This document shows positions 18,755 through 29,204 of a DNA stretch of 64,000 bases, in pieces. The DNA comes from Opitutia bacterium (GTDB lineage Bacteria > Verrucomicrobiota > Verrucomicrobiia > Opitutales > Opitutaceae). The notes beneath the pieces are model-generated. The model ran no database searches, was not told the DNA's origin, and saw only the letters and a list, made by a program, of their open reading frames with translations. The position numbers were made by a program, and so were the translations under genes. The stretch is taken from NCBI GenBank assembly GCA_947472765.1, contig CANJCM010000001.1, positions 80,601-144,600 of the forward strand, written 5' to 3'. Each line of letters begins with the position of its first letter. Within the stretch, counting starts at the first letter, position 1.

Positions 18755-19363
18755 ATGAGCATCGATTGGGACGCCGCCTATCGGAACGGTGAGGTTTTCT
18801 GGGATCGCGGAGCGCCGTCGCCGCCCCTGCGCCATTACCTGGAACGCAATCCGACCAGCGGGCGCGCCCTCGTGCCGGGCTGCGGTCGGGGTCACGAAGT
18901 CGCCCTCGCCGCCGAACTGGGATTCGACGCCACCGGCCTGGACATTGCGCCCACCGGTCTCGCGGAAGCCCGTACCCTTTATCCCCGGCTCGCCGACCGT
19001 TTCGTGCTCGGAAATCTCTTCGATCCCCCGGCCGCTCTGCACGGCGCCTTTGACGTGGTCCTGGAGCACACGTGCATGAGTGCTCTGCCCCCGGCCCTCC
19101 GCCCGGACTACCGGCGCGGCATCGATCTCCTGCTGAAACCCGGCGGCCTGCTCGTCGGCGTGTGGTACATCAACCCGGACCTCGAGCCGGGCGACGAAGG
19201 TCCACCGTTTCCACTCCCGGTGCCGGCGCTGACCGAACTCTTCGCGGATGGCTACGAGATTGTCGCCGATTACGTGCCCGAGGTCGGTTTCGCCCGCCGC
19301 GAGGGTCGCGAGCGCGTGAGAGTCCTCCGCCGAGTCCTCCGCGAGCGCGGAGGACTCATTTGA
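18755..19363 (+). CDS. SAM-dependent methyltransferase (thiopurine S-methyltransferase-like)
   Basis: MSIDWDAAYRNGEVFWDRGAPSPPL, ALVPGCGRGHEVALAAELGFDATGLDIAPTGL, DVVLEHTCMSALPP. Confidence 0.9.
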   Translation: MSIDWDAAYRNGEVFWDRGAPSPPLRHYLERNPTSGRALVPGCGRGHEVALAAELGFDATGLDIAPTGLAEARTLYPRLADRFVLGNLFDPPAALHGAFDVVLEHTCMSALPPALRPDYRRGIDLLLKPGGLLVGVWYINPDLEPGDEGPPFPLPVPALTELFADGYEIVADYVPEVGFARREGRERVRVLRRVLRERGGLI

Positions 19364-19372
19364 GATTTGAGA
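19359..19372. repeat. Two-unit heptad TTTGAGA TTTGAGA (reverse complement of the 20996 unit) at the end of the methyltransferase CDS
   Basis: Direct reading. Confidence 0.6.
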
Positions 19373-19382
19373 TCCACGGCGC

Positions 19383-20165
19383 CTAGCACGCCGTGGCCGG
19401 CTTTCGCAGCACGATCGATCCGCATTTGTCCGGCATCGGAATGGCCACAAGTGGAGTGCGCTGGCGGAAGCCGTCCACGGCGGCCCGAGCCCCCGGCCAG
19501 CCATTGTAGTCATGCACCACCACGATTCCGCCATCGCTCAACCGCGGCCAAAAAAACTCCAGGCCGGCGAGAATGGGAGCCTCGAGATCCGCGTCCAAAT
19601 GCACAAAGGCGAAGCGCTCCTGCTGCATCGCTGGGGTCGCCGAGGCAGGAAACCAGCCCGGGACAAATTCCAGCGAGTCGTTGACCGGGGCGATGTTCTT
19701 CCGGACCAGATCGACATTGGTGTCGTTGAACGCCGGAGCCGTGTTGAATGCCACGGCGAGTGACTCCGCCTTGAGATCCGCCTCCGTGAAGCCGGTGAAG
19801 GTATCCAACAAGTAGAACCGTCGCTCCGGACAATAGTGGTGGATCAGCCGGGCCGACCCGCCGTGATGCACGCCAAGTTCAGCCATAGATCCGGGCACCT
19901 TCCCGACGACGATTTCGCGGAGCAGCAGCACCAACATGTCCGAGCGGACGCGGTCGTGCTCAAAGATCCGAACGTACTCCCGTTGCTCGCCGGGCGGGTT
20001 AAAGCCGCCATAGCGCTGCCGGAATTCCGGCGGAAACCAGGCGTTGCGCTCGTCGATATCCATCCACGACTGGATCGAGCAACCCTGCCGGGAGACCTGC
20101 CGGCCAAGCCAGGCCAGCGAAGGTTGGAGGGTGCGCCGGAGGCGCTGGACGAGCGGACGAAGCAT
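19383..20165 (-). CDS. Class I SAM methyltransferase, TylF/MycF-like
   Basis: VPGSMAELGVHHGGSARLI, RRFYLLDTFTGFTEAD, FAFVHLDADLEAPILAGLEFFWPRLSDGGIVVVHDYNGWPGARAAVD. Confidence 0.87.
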   Translation of the reverse strand: MLRPLVQRLRRTLQPSLAWLGRQVSRQGCSIQSWMDIDERNAWFPPEFRQRYGGFNPPGEQREYVRIFEHDRVRSDMLVLLLREIVVGKVPGSMAELGVHHGGSARLIHHYCPERRFYLLDTFTGFTEADLKAESLAVAFNTAPAFNDTNVDLVRKNIAPVNDSLEFVPGWFPASATPAMQQERFAFVHLDADLEAPILAGLEFFWPRLSDGGIVVVHDYNGWPGARAAVDGFRQRTPLVAIPMPDKCGSIVLRKPATAC

Positions 20166-20232
20166 GAAGCGTGATCGTCAGGAAGGAGCCGTCCAAATAC
20201 CAGCCCGATGACTCCCGCGGCCCGTTAAGTTT

Positions 20233-20697
20233 TCACGGCTCAATTCTGCCTGCCGCCGGCGGCCAGACTGCGCCTTTCAGTTCGGGTGGAAGCTGCGTGG
20301 GTTCGACGGGATAGAATTGTTTCAGGTCCAACTTGCCGGGCTCAAACTCCTGATCGGGAGCGCCGACAATCAGCCAGAGCGTCTCCGTTTCGGTATCATT
20401 GAATACCTGCCGCAGCAGGGACGGTCCGACCAGCACTCGCCCGTAACGCGGGACGGTCAGGGTCTCCTTGCCGACCCGGATGCGGCCCACGCCCTCGAGG
20501 ACCAATTAAAATTCCTCGGCCCGGACATGCTTGTGCAGCGTGTTCGCGCTCTTCGGCGGCAACCGCCATAGCCGCGCGCCCAACAACTCGCTCCCCGTGC
20601 GCTCGAGGTAATCCGCGTTCGGAATCTTCATGAGATTCGACGGACGCCACGTGAGGTCGTCAGGGGTGATTAGCCGGTAGCCTTGGATTGCGTTCAT
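20233..20697 (-). pseudogene. Cupin-domain protein interrupted by one in-frame TAA
   Basis: The 20506-20802 and 20233-20505 ORFs are in the same frame; translation HKHVRAEEF*LVLEGVGRIRVGKETLTV with the TAA at 20506-20508 inside the cupin motif. Confidence 0.82.
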
Positions 20698-20739
20698 GGG
20701 GGGTGCGAGAGTCGTGAAAGCGGAAGCGTCAGTAGCAGT

Positions 20740-20763
20740 CCCTGCCCTCACGGGCAGGGCTAC
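20740..20763 (-). repeat. Solo REP-like hairpin (ccctgccctcacgggcagggctac)
   Basis: Reverse complement gtagccctgcccgtgagggcaggg matches the REP-a hairpin at 9691 and 55672. Confidence 0.75.
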
Positions 20764-20995
20764 CTCAAACCGCTCAACTGCAGGCTCCGAGGAGTCTGTC
20801 ACGGAACGTCAGCTTTCGTAGCAAGGTCGCGGCGAAACTCCAGCCTCGGCACCATCTCTTCGAGGGCTGGCCGCCAACGCCCCTCCGCCTCTCTCGGCGT
20901 CTTTGCCACTAGGCGCTCAATCAGACGGATCGGACGAAAGACAATCCGAATCTCCCCTCGCCGGCCACAGACGCCGCGCCACCATCCCGGCTCGA

Positions 20996-21023
20996 TCTCA
21001 AATCTCAAATTTCAAATCTCAAA
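20996..21023. repeat. Four-unit heptad repeat (TCTCAAA TCTCAAA TTTCAAA TCTCAAA)
   Basis: Direct reading, exact 7-bp period. Confidence 0.85.
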
Positions 21024-21085
21024 TGCGCCGCCGCGCCGCGCCTTGACCGCGCCAGCGATGTCCCAAACATTCGGTCACCTAAACC

Positions 21086-24000
21086 ATGTTGATCCTTCGC
21101 GGCTCCTCCGCCCTCTCCCCGTTCCGGCTGCAGAAGCTGCTGGAGGATCTCAAGAGCGCCGGCCTCCCGGTCCAAGCCGTCAGCGCCGAATTTGTGCATC
21201 TGGTTGAGGTGGCCGGCGATCTCTCCGCCGCCGACCGCCGGGTGCTCGAACAACTGCTCACTTACGGACCCCGCCGGGCTTCGTCCCAGGTCGCGGGTTT
21301 GGTTCGAGTCGTGGCACCGCGCCCCGGCACAATCTCCCCTTGGTCCTCCAAGGCCACTGACATCGCCCAGACCTGTGGCCTGACTTCGGTCCAACGCATC
21401 GAGCGGGTGATCTCCTACACGGTGGATCTCGGAACGCGGTCAGCTGCCGTACCCGCCGGGCTTGATGCCCGCCTGCATGATCGCATGACGCAGGTGGTGC
21501 TGGGTGATCTGGAGTCAGCCAGCGTCCTCTTCCGCCACGAGCAGCCCCGGCCGCTCGCCAGCGTCTCGGTGCTCGCACGCGGACGCGATGCCCTGGTCGA
21601 GGCCAACCGCGCCCTCGGACTGGCCCTCGCCGACGACGAAATCGATTACCTGACGAAGAGCTTCATGACGCTCGGGCGTGACCCCAACGACATCGAGCTG
21701 ATGATGTTCGCGCAGGCCAACTCCGAGCACTGCCGGCACAAGATCTTCAATGCCACCTGGGAAGTCGACGGCGCCACCCGCGACCGCTCGCTGTTCCAGA
21801 TGATCAAGAACACGTACGAGCTGCACCCGGACGGGATTCTCTCCGCCTACAAGGACAACGCGGCCGTCCTCACCGGCACCCGCGGCGGCCGTTTTTACGT
21901 CGATCCGAAGACCGGCGACTACACGGCGCGCGACGAGGAAATCCACGTGCTCTGCAAGGTGGAGACGCACAATCACCCGACCGCGATCTCCCCGTTCCCC
22001 GGCGCCGCCACCGGTTCAGGCGGAGAGATCCGCGATGAAGGCGCGACCGGCCGCGGCGCGAAGCCCAAGGCCGGCCTGACTGGATTCACGGTTTCGAATC
22101 TGCGCATTCCCGGCGCCGTGCAGCCGTGGGAGAAGGACTTTGGCAAACCCGGCCGGATCGTCTCGGCGCTCGACATCATGATCGAGGGCCCGCTCGGCGG
22201 CGCGGCCTTCAACAACGAATTCGGACGCCCCGCGATCAACGGCTACTTCCGCACCTTTGAGGCCGAGGTCCCGGCCGCCGGCGCGGCAAGTCCCGGCGCG
22301 ACGGAGCTGCGCGGTTATCACAAGCCGATCATGCTGGCCGGCGGCCTCGGCAACATCCGCGCCGACCACATCAAGAAGGGTGCGATCGAGCCCGGCGACC
22401 AACTCGTCGTGCTCGGCGGGCCCGCGATGTTGATCGGTCTCGGTGGCGGCGCCGCCAGTTCGATGGCCACGGGCGCGGGCAGCGAGGATTTGGATTTCGC
22501 GAGCGTGCAACGCGACAACGCCGAGATGGAGCGTCGCTGCCAGGAGGTCATTGACCGCTGCTGGGCGCTCGGCGATGAGAACCCGATCAGCTTCATTCAC
22601 GATGTCGGCGCCGGCGGCCTGTCCAACGCGCTGCCCGAACTCGTCAACGACGGCGGGCGCGGCGGGCGCTTCAATCTTCGCGCCGTCCCCAATGCCGAGC
22701 CGGGCATGAGCCCACTCGAAATCTGGTGCAACGAGTCCCAGGAGCGTTACGTGCTCGCCGTGCCGGCGAACCGCATCGACGCCTTTGCCGCGCTCTGCGC
22801 GCGTGAACGTTGCCCCTTCGCCGTCGTCGGCGAAGCCACGGAGGAACGCCGGCTCGTCGTCGAGGATCCGCAGTTCAAGAACCGCCCGATCGACCTGCCG
22901 CTCGACGTGCTGCTCGGCAAGCCGCCGCGGATGCATCGCGTGGACCGCTCCAAGCCCCGCCTGCGCACTCCCCTGCACTTCGGTTCGCTCACGCTCCGCG
23001 AAGCCCTGCACCGCGTGCTCGTTCACCCCACCGTGGCCGACAAGACCTTCCTGATTTCGATCGGTGACCGCACCGTCGGCGGACTCATCTGCCGCGATCA
23101 GATGGTCGGACCCTGGCAGGTGCCGGTGGCGGACTGCGCGGTGACCGCCGCGGCTTTCGACGTTTATACGGGTGAGGCGATGGCCATGGGTGAACGCACA
23201 CCCGTCGCGCTCAACAACGCCGCGGCCTCGGCCCGCCTCGCGGTCGGCGAAGCGCTGACCAATCTCGCCGCCGCCGCCATTGGCGATCTCGGAAAGGTGA
23301 ATCTTTCCGCGAACTGGATGGCCGCGCCCGCGATTCCCGGCGACGGCGCTGATCTTTACGCCGCCGTCCACGCCGTCGGCATGGAACTCTGCCCGGCCCT
23401 CGGTATCACGATTCCGGTCGGCAAGGACTCGATGAGCATGAGCACCGTGTGGAAGGACGCCCGGGGCGAGAAACGGATGACCGCGCCGGTGTCCCTCATC
23501 GTCTCAGCCTTCGCGTCCGTGATCGACATTCGCCAGTCGCTCACGCCGCAACTTGCCGCGGAACCCTCGAGCGTCCTCCTGCTCATCGATCTCGGCCGCG
23601 GCCGCAACCGGCTCGGCGGGTCGATCCTCGCGCAGGTGATTTCGCAGGTCGGAGAGGAAACGCCGGACGTCGATCGCCCGGCCGACCTGAAGAATTTCTG
23701 GAACGCGATCCAGCAACTCGGTCGCGAAGGTAAAATTATCGCGTATCACGATCGGTCCGACGGCGGGCTGCTCGCCACCGCGGTCGAGATGGCGTTCGCC
23801 GGACATGTCGGAGTCGACCTCGACGTCCCGGCCGGCCCGGGCAATCCCTTCGCCCCGCTCTTCAGCGAGGAACTTGGCGCCGTGATTCAGATCCGGGCCG
23901 CGGACCTCGAGTCCGTGCAGGCGGTGCTTCGAGCGCACGACCTCGCTTCGCTTACGACGCGGATCGGCGGATTGAACGATGGCCATCGCTTCCGCATTCG

Positions 24001-24973
24001 CCAGGCAGGCGCCGCGGTGCTCGATGAGGACCTCTTCGCGCTGCGGGCAATCTGGTCCGATGTCACCCGTCGGATTGCCGCCCTCCGCGACAACCCGGTG
24101 TGCGCCGAGCAGGAATTTCAGCTCAAGCTGGAGCGCAAGGATCCGGGCATCCGACCAGTCATCACCTTCCCGATGGTTGCGCCCAAGCCATCCACGGTGC
24201 GCCCGCCCGTCGCCATTCTCCGCGAGCAGGGTGTCAACGGTCAGGTGGAAATGGGCGCGGCGCTGACGCGGGCCGGTTTCCGCGCGGTCGACGTGCACAT
24301 GACGGACATCCTGAGCGGCCGGCTCAACCTGCAGGATTTCCGCGGACTGATCGCGTGCGGTGGTTTCAGCTACGGCGACGTGCTGGGCGCCGGCGAAGGC
24401 TGGGCCAAGAGCGTGCTCTTTCACGCCAAGACCCGCGAGGCCTTCCAGAAATTCTTCGCCCGCGAGGACACCTTCGGCCTCGGCGTCTGCAACGGCTGTC
24501 AGATGATGAGCAATCTCCGCTCCATCATCCCGGGCGCAGAGCACTGGCCACGCTTCGTGCAGAACCAGTCCGAGCGGTACGAAGGCCGGTTCGTCTCGGT
24601 GAAGATCGAGAAAAGCCCCAGCGTCTTGTTCGCCGGCATGGAAGGCTCCGTCATCCCGATCGCGGTGGCGCACGGCGAAGGTTATGCGGAATTTGCCGAT
24701 GCCGCCGCGGCCCAGCGCTTCAGTCAGTCCGGTCTCGTGGCCGCCCGCTTCGTCGATCACGCGCACCAGCCAACCGAACTCTATCCGCTGAACCCGAACG
24801 GATCTCCTTTGGGCATGACCGCGCTGACGACGACCACCGGCCGAGTCACCATCATGATGCCGCATCCGGAACGCGTGTTCCGCTCCGTCGCGATGAGCTG
24901 GCACCCGCCCGAGTGGGGCGAGGATTCGCCCTGGATGAAACTCTTCCGCAATGCGCGGGAATGGGTCGGCTGA
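21086..24973 (+). CDS. purL: Phosphoribosylformylglycinamidine synthase, single-chain form
   Basis: 1295 aa; [53 protein letters not shown]-terminal glutaminase [24 protein letters not shown]. Confidence 0.98.
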   Translation: MLILRGSSALSPFRLQKLLEDLKSAGLPVQAVSAEFVHLVEVAGDLSAADRRVLEQLLTYGPRRASSQVAGLVRVVAPRPGTISPWSSKATDIAQTCGLTSVQRIERVISYTVDLGTRSAAVPAGLDARLHDRMTQVVLGDLESASVLFRHEQPRPLASVSVLARGRDALVEANRALGLALADDEIDYLTKSFMTLGRDPNDIELMMFAQANSEHCRHKIFNATWEVDGATRDRSLFQMIKNTYELHPDGILSAYKDNAAVLTGTRGGRFYVDPKTGDYTARDEEIHVLCKVETHNHPTAISPFPGAATGSGGEIRDEGATGRGAKPKAGLTGFTVSNLRIPGAVQPWEKDFGKPGRIVSALDIMIEGPLGGAAFNNEFGRPAINGYFRTFEAEVPAAGAASPGATELRGYHKPIMLAGGLGNIRADHIKKGAIEPGDQLVVLGGPAMLIGLGGGAASSMATGAGSEDLDFASVQRDNAEMERRCQEVIDRCWALGDENPISFIHDVGAGGLSNALPELVNDGGRGGRFNLRAVPNAEPGMSPLEIWCNESQERYVLAVPANRIDAFAALCARERCPFAVVGEATEERRLVVEDPQFKNRPIDLPLDVLLGKPPRMHRVDRSKPRLRTPLHFGSLTLREALHRVLVHPTVADKTFLISIGDRTVGGLICRDQMVGPWQVPVADCAVTAAAFDVYTGEAMAMGERTPVALNNAAASARLAVGEALTNLAAAAIGDLGKVNLSANWMAAPAIPGDGADLYAAVHAVGMELCPALGITIPVGKDSMSMSTVWKDARGEKRMTAPVSLIVSAFASVIDIRQSLTPQLAAEPSSVLLLIDLGRGRNRLGGSILAQVISQVGEETPDVDRPADLKNFWNAIQQLGREGKIIAYHDRSDGGLLATAVEMAFAGHVGVDLDVPAGPGNPFAPLFSEELGAVIQIRAADLESVQAVLRAHDLASLTTRIGGLNDGHRFRIRQAGAAVLDEDLFALRAIWSDVTRRIAALRDNPVCAEQEFQLKLERKDPGIRPVITFPMVAPKPSTVRPPVAILREQGVNGQVEMGAALTRAGFRAVDVHMTDILSGRLNLQDFRGLIACGGFSYGDVLGAGEGWAKSVLFHAKTREAFQKFFAREDTFGLGVCNGCQMMSNLRSIIPGAEHWPRFVQNQSERYEGRFVSVKIEKSPSVLFAGMEGSVIPIAVAHGEGYAEFADAAAAQRFSQSGLVAARFVDHAHQPTELYPLNPNGSPLGMTALTTTTGRVTIMMPHPERVFRSVAMSWHPPEWGEDSPWMKLFRNAREWVG

Positions 24974-24977
24974 GAAG

Positions 24978-25078
24978 GTAAGAATTAAGAGGGAAGAGTT
25001 AAGAGCTGGGTCGGATTCGCCAGCTCCCAGCCCACCCACAGCGCCAGGATCTTAACCCTTAACTCCTAACTCTTCCCT
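24978..25078. repeat. Inverted pair of heptad-repeat tracts (GTAAGAA TTAAGAG GGAAGAG TTAAGAG ... CTTAACC CTTAACT CCTAACT CTTCCCT)
   Basis: Direct reading; arms 24978-25005 and 25051-25078. Confidence 0.75.
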
Positions 25079-25120
25079 TTCGAACCGTTCGCGATACCCT
25101 GCCTGCAGCTCATTAATCCC

Positions 25121-25720
25121 ATGCGTATTCTCATCATCGGTGCCACCGGCACCATCGGTCAGGCCGTCGTCCAGAATCTTGGTTCCCGTCACGAAGTCGT
25201 GACCGCGAGCCATTCGAAGTCTGCGCTCAAGGTCGACATCACCAAGACCGAATCGCTGCGCGCGCTTTTCCAATCCGTCGGTCTCGTCGACGCAATCGTC
25301 AGCGTGGCGGGTCAGGCGAAGTTCGCGCCGTTCGCCAATCTCACGGAGTCGGATTTTCAATTCTGTCTCGAGAACAAGCTCATGGGCCAGGTGAACGTCG
25401 CCCGGCTCGGACTCGCCCACGTGCGTGACGGCGGTTCCATCACGCTCACGAGCGGCGTGCTCTCGAAACGTCCGATGCCGGGCAGCGCCGCGATCAGCCT
25501 CGTGAATGCTGGTCTCGAAGCCTTCGCCGGTGCCGCGGCCCTCGAGTTGCCGCGCAAAGTTCGGATCAATGTCGTCAGCCCGCCCTGGGTCACCGAGACC
25601 CTGATCGCCTACAAAATGGATCCCACCTGGGGACATCCGGCCAGTGTCGTGGCCGGTTTGTACGCGCAGGCGGTCGAAGGCCAGGCGAACGGGCAGACGA
25701 TCGAGTTGCCGGGGAAGTAA
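25121..25720 (+). CDS. Short-chain dehydrogenase/reductase
   Basis: MRILIIGATGTIGQAVV nucleotide-binding motif, SITLTSGVLSKRPMPGSAAISLVNAGLEAF. Confidence 0.92.
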   Translation: MRILIIGATGTIGQAVVQNLGSRHEVVTASHSKSALKVDITKTESLRALFQSVGLVDAIVSVAGQAKFAPFANLTESDFQFCLENKLMGQVNVARLGLAHVRDGGSITLTSGVLSKRPMPGSAAISLVNAGLEAFAGAAALELPRKVRINVVSPPWVTETLIAYKMDPTWGHPASVVAGLYAQAVEGQANGQTIELPGK

Positions 25721-25733
25721 GTGCGCCCGCAAG

Positions 25734-25807
25734 GTAGGCCGCCGCTCGCTGGCGGGCCTCCGGATTTCCGATTCTAGACTGGGCCCGGCGACGAGCGCCG
25801 GCCCTAC
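25734..25807. repeat. Head-to-head REP pair (gtaggccgccgctcgctggcgggcc ... ggcccggcgacgagcgccggccctac)
   Basis: Matches the pair at 28774-28845. Confidence 0.8.
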
Positions 25808-25819
25808 AACGATCCAGGC

Positions 25820-27019
25820 TTACGGCGTCCAGACGTTGGCTTCCATCGTCAGACCGAAGCCATTGCCGATCTGCGTGCTCTTGCCCGTCTCGGTATCGAG
25901 AATGAACAACGCGCTCGTATTGCGGCTGCGCGCCGTGAACACGAGGTGGCGTCCGTCCGCGAGCCAGCTTGGCATCGCGGCATCGAAGGGCGCACCCGAG
26001 ACCACCTTGCCCTTGCCCTCGGCAAAATCGTACACGGCGATCTGATACCGACGCTCCGACAGCACGGTGCACGCGAGCTTGTTCGGGTTGGCCCGGCTCC
26101 AGTCGGGCTCCGCCGCGTAGGTGAAGCCGGTGACAAGCCGCGTGGGTGTTCCGCCGCCGGCCGCCATGACGTAGAGCTGCGGACTCGGCTCACCCATCGC
26201 GAAGACCAGCCGGCCGCCATCGGGCGACCAGCACGGCGAGGCCTTGACGGCGGAGGAGCGTGTTTTGCGCGAAACGGCGCGGCCCTGTGCGTTGCTGACG
26301 TAGATTTCCTGCGAGCCCTCGCCGCTGAGGACCATCGCGACCTGCTGGCCGTTGGGACTGAAGCGCGCACCGGTGTTCAGGCCGCGGAAGCTCACGAAGG
26401 TGGTGCGGTTGTTCGTCGCCAGATCGATCTGAAAAATGTCCGGGAAACCCGACTTGAAGAAACTCGTATAGAGCAGCTTCGATCCGTCCGGTGACCAGCG
26501 CGGCGCGAGGGCCGAGGCATTGTCCCGCGTGACCTGCTTCACCTGGCCCGGACTGAAGAAGAGGTCCGAAGTGTAGACTTCCTTCTTTCCCGTCCGCTCG
26601 CCGATGAACGCGATGCGCGCCGTGAAGAGGCCTTTCAAGCCGAGCCCATTGGTCTTTTCGACGGCCAGATCGGCGGCCTTGAGCAACGCGTGGCGCAGCG
26701 TCGTACCGGAGACGGTGTCGGACGAGACCGGCGCGGGCGTCTTGCCGCGGGAAATGTCGACGCGCACCTGCGTCGGACCCGCCTGAGAGAAGCGGATGTC
26801 GTAGGCGTAGTCGCTGGCGACGAGCCGGTACCGGCCGTGCGCCCCGAAGGCGACGAGAGCGAGCGTGTTCAACTCGGGAACATTCGCGGACACCCGGACT
26901 GCGATGCTCTTGCTGTTATAGTCGAGAACGATGGGTCCGACGTTTCTGATCTCACCCTGCCCGAGGGCGGAGGCGGTCAGCAGGCCGGCGAAAGCAAGGA
27001 GGCGGAGAAATTGGTGCAT
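25820..27019 (-). CDS. TolB-like/WD40-type beta-propeller exported protein
   Basis: Signal peptide MHQFLRLLAFAGLLTASALGQ; repeated APRWSPDGSKLLYTS, GARFSPNGQQVAMV, SPCWSPDGGRLVFA. Confidence 0.88.
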   Translation of the reverse strand: MHQFLRLLAFAGLLTASALGQGEIRNVGPIVLDYNSKSIAVRVSANVPELNTLALVAFGAHGRYRLVASDYAYDIRFSQAGPTQVRVDISRGKTPAPVSSDTVSGTTLRHALLKAADLAVEKTNGLGLKGLFTARIAFIGERTGKKEVYTSDLFFSPGQVKQVTRDNASALAPRWSPDGSKLLYTSFFKSGFPDIFQIDLATNNRTTFVSFRGLNTGARFSPNGQQVAMVLSGEGSQEIYVSNAQGRAVSRKTRSSAVKASPCWSPDGGRLVFAMGEPSPQLYVMAAGGGTPTRLVTGFTYAAEPDWSRANPNKLACTVLSERRYQIAVYDFAEGKGKVVSGAPFDAAMPSWLADGRHLVFTARSRNTSALFILDTETGKSTQIGNGFGLTMEANVWTP

Positions 27020-27182
27020 GTGGAATGAAGCGAAGGGATTGAAAATGTGCGCGGACGGCGGACGAAGTCCTTCCGGGCGTGGTCCGCGCTGCGGCGTCGA
27101 GAAACCGGCGGCGCCGACGGGATTTCTATTTGCTCCCGCCCGCTGCGTGCCAACTCTAATTTCCGGCTCACGCCGTTCACCT

Positions 27183-28277
27183 GTGACATCCGACGAAATC
27201 AAAGAACACCTCAAGCAGGTCAAATATCCCGGCTTCAGCCGCGACATCGTCTCATTCGGCCTGGTCCGCTCCGCCGGCTTCTTCGACGGCACCGTCAAGG
27301 TCGCCCTCGCGCTCGCGAGCAACGATCCGAAGACCCCGCTGCAACTGAAGACCGAAGTCGAGCAGGTGCTGCGCGGGCTGCCGGGCGTGAAGGATATCCT
27401 GGTGGAAATCGCCGTCTCGGCCCCGAAGGCGACCACGCCCGCCGCCGGCGGCAACATGGCCGGCACCGCCGCCGCGCCGAAGACGATTCAGTACTCCATC
27501 GCCATCGCCTCCGGCAAAGGTGGCGTCGGCAAGAGCACTTTTGCGGTCAACCTCGCCTGTGCGCTGGCGCAGGTCCTCACGTTCGCCGGACGGCCGGGTC
27601 GCGTCGGCTTGATGGATTGCGACATCTACGGACCCAGCGTGCCCCTGATGATGGGGCTCAGCGGACGTCCCGAGGTCGAGGGCCAGGGCGCCGACGCCAT
27701 GCTCGTGCCGATGGAGCGTCACGGCGTGAAGGTGATCAGCATGGGCTTCCTCGTGGACGACAACACTCCGGTCGTCTGGCGCGGGCCGATGATCATGAAG
27801 ACCATTCAGCAGTTCGTGCAGAACGTGAAGTGGGGTTCGTTGGACGTGCTGCTGGTCGACCTGCCGCCGGGGACGGGTGACGCCCAGCTCTCGCTCGTGC
27901 AAACCCTGCCGCTCGACGGCGCGGTGATTGTGACGACGCCGCAGGCCGCCGCGACCAACGTGGCCCGGAAGGGCGGGCTGATGTTTCAGAAGGTGAACGT
28001 GCCGCTCCTCGGAGTGGCCGAGAACATGAGCTACTTCATCGATCCCGCCGGCCAGAAGCATGAGCTCTTCGGCACGGGCGGTGGCATCGCGACGGCGGAA
28101 AAACTCGGCACGGTGATGCTGGGTCAGGTGCCGCTGATGCCAGAAATTCGCGCGGGCGGCGATTCCGGCGAACCGATCGTGGTGAGCTCGCCGGCCAGCC
28201 CGTCAGCCCAAGTCTTCCGGGAAATTGCGGAAACTCTACTGGCCCGGCTTCGGCAACCGACGCCGCTGCGGACCTGA
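27183..28277 (+). CDS. mrp: Mrp/NBP35-family P-loop ATPase (iron-sulfur carrier), N-terminal DUF59
   Basis: IAIASGKGGVGKSTFAVNLA, GLMDCDIYGPSVPLMMG, DVLLVDLPPGTGDAQLSL; GTG start inferred. Confidence 0.93.
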   Translation: MTSDEIKEHLKQVKYPGFSRDIVSFGLVRSAGFFDGTVKVALALASNDPKTPLQLKTEVEQVLRGLPGVKDILVEIAVSAPKATTPAAGGNMAGTAAAPKTIQYSIAIASGKGGVGKSTFAVNLACALAQVLTFAGRPGRVGLMDCDIYGPSVPLMMGLSGRPEVEGQGADAMLVPMERHGVKVISMGFLVDDNTPVVWRGPMIMKTIQQFVQNVKWGSLDVLLVDLPPGTGDAQLSLVQTLPLDGAVIVTTPQAAATNVARKGGLMFQKVNVPLLGVAENMSYFIDPAGQKHELFGTGGGIATAEKLGTVMLGQVPLMPEIRAGGDSGEPIVVSSPASPSAQVFREIAETLLARLRQPTPLRT

Positions 28278-28341
28278 TGTTTACGGAAAACAGCCGGCAT
28301 TGACAGGATTCGCGGGGACCACTCACTTTACGGCGCGACGC

Positions 28342-28620
28342 ATGACATCTCCTGCTCAAGAGCCTTCGACGTCCCGCGAATTTGTTAAGCAGTCGAGCCT
28401 TTACCAAGAGTTCCTCGCGGAACGGGAAGAGATCCTGAAGCACAAGTGGCTCGAGTCCGAGCGGCTCGGATACGACATCGGGTTTGAGCGTGCGCTCCTC
28501 GATTGGATCCGGAAACACCGGGAAAGCTGGCGGGCCGCCCGTCGGCATACGCAGCCGGCGTCGGCGAGCGGCCAGACCAACCAACCCTTTCCCGATTCGG
28601 CCAAGCGCGTGACCGGCTGA
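28342..28620 (+). CDS. Small conserved-looking hypothetical protein
   Basis: 92 aa; HKWLESERLGYDIGFERALLDWIRKHRESWRAAR; followed by a strong terminator. Confidence 0.65.
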   Translation: MTSPAQEPSTSREFVKQSSLYQEFLAEREEILKHKWLESERLGYDIGFERALLDWIRKHRESWRAARRHTQPASASGQTNQPFPDSAKRVTG

Positions 28621-28647
28621 GACCGGCGAAGTCCGATGACCGCAATG

Positions 28648-28675
28648 GGCGCCCCATTCGAGGCGCCCTTTTTTT
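28648..28675 (+). terminator. Rho-independent terminator
   Basis: gggcgcc-ccattcga-ggcgccc-ttttttt. Confidence 0.85.
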
Positions 28676-28773
28676 GTGTCCGGCCAAAGGGGGAAGTCCT
28701 GAGCCGCCAGACCCGGCCAACACACCCCGGCGGTGCGCGCCACACCTCTCCAGAGGGAACGATTCGGTCGAAT

Positions 28774-28845
28774 GTAGGGCCGGCGCTCGCCGCCGGGCCG
28801 CTTCGCGAATGAAGGACGTGGCCTGCCGACGAGCGGCAGCCCTAC
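28774..28845. repeat. Head-to-head REP pair (gtagggccggcgctcgccgccgggcc ... gcctgccgacgagcggcagccctac)
   Basis: Matches the pair at 25734-25807; GTAG foot on each hairpin. Confidence 0.8.
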
Positions 28846-28892
28846 ACCTTAGGGAGTTCGCCGCATCGTCGTGAGGCCGCCATTTCCGGGAA

Positions 28893-28920
28893 ACAAAAAA
28901 GCCGGGCATATGCCCGGCTT
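28893..28920 (-). terminator. Rho-independent terminator downstream of rpmG
   Basis: Minus strand reads aagccgggca-tatgcccggctt-ttttgttt. Confidence 0.85.
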
Positions 28921-28953
28921 CATCCTTGCGCATGCCTCTTGGGCGGCAGCGAC

Positions 28954-29118
28954 TTACTTGATCTCGCGGTGGAGGGTATGACGCTTGAGGAAGGGATTGT
29001 ACTTCTTCTTCTCAATGCGTTCCGTGACCGTCTTCTTGTTACGGAAAGTGAGGTAACGAGAGGCGGGTTTGCCCTCTTTCTTGGCCTCGGTGCACTCCAG
29101 CGTGACTTGTTCTTGCAT
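28954..29118 (-). CDS. rpmG: 50S ribosomal protein L33
   Basis: Hand translation [54 protein letters not shown] (54 aa); absent from the supplied ORF list because of its size. Confidence 0.96.
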   Translation of the reverse strand: MQEQVTLECTEAKKEGKPASRYLTFRNKKTVTERIEKKKYNPFLKRHTLHREIK

Positions 29119-29204
29119 GGTTTAAATCGGTTAAGGGATCAGAGCAAACGGGCCGCCCCGCCCCGCGCAACCACAAAAGTGGTCCGGTTCACGGCGGCCC
29201 CGGC

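Noticed and set aside
20799-21008. 69-aa minus ORF between the cupin pseudogene and purL
   Set aside because: Starts within the heptad repeat tract and shows no coding signature
22016-25039. Large minus-strand ORFs (22016-23371, 23504-25039)
   Set aside because: Antisense to purL, which has unambiguous family motifs
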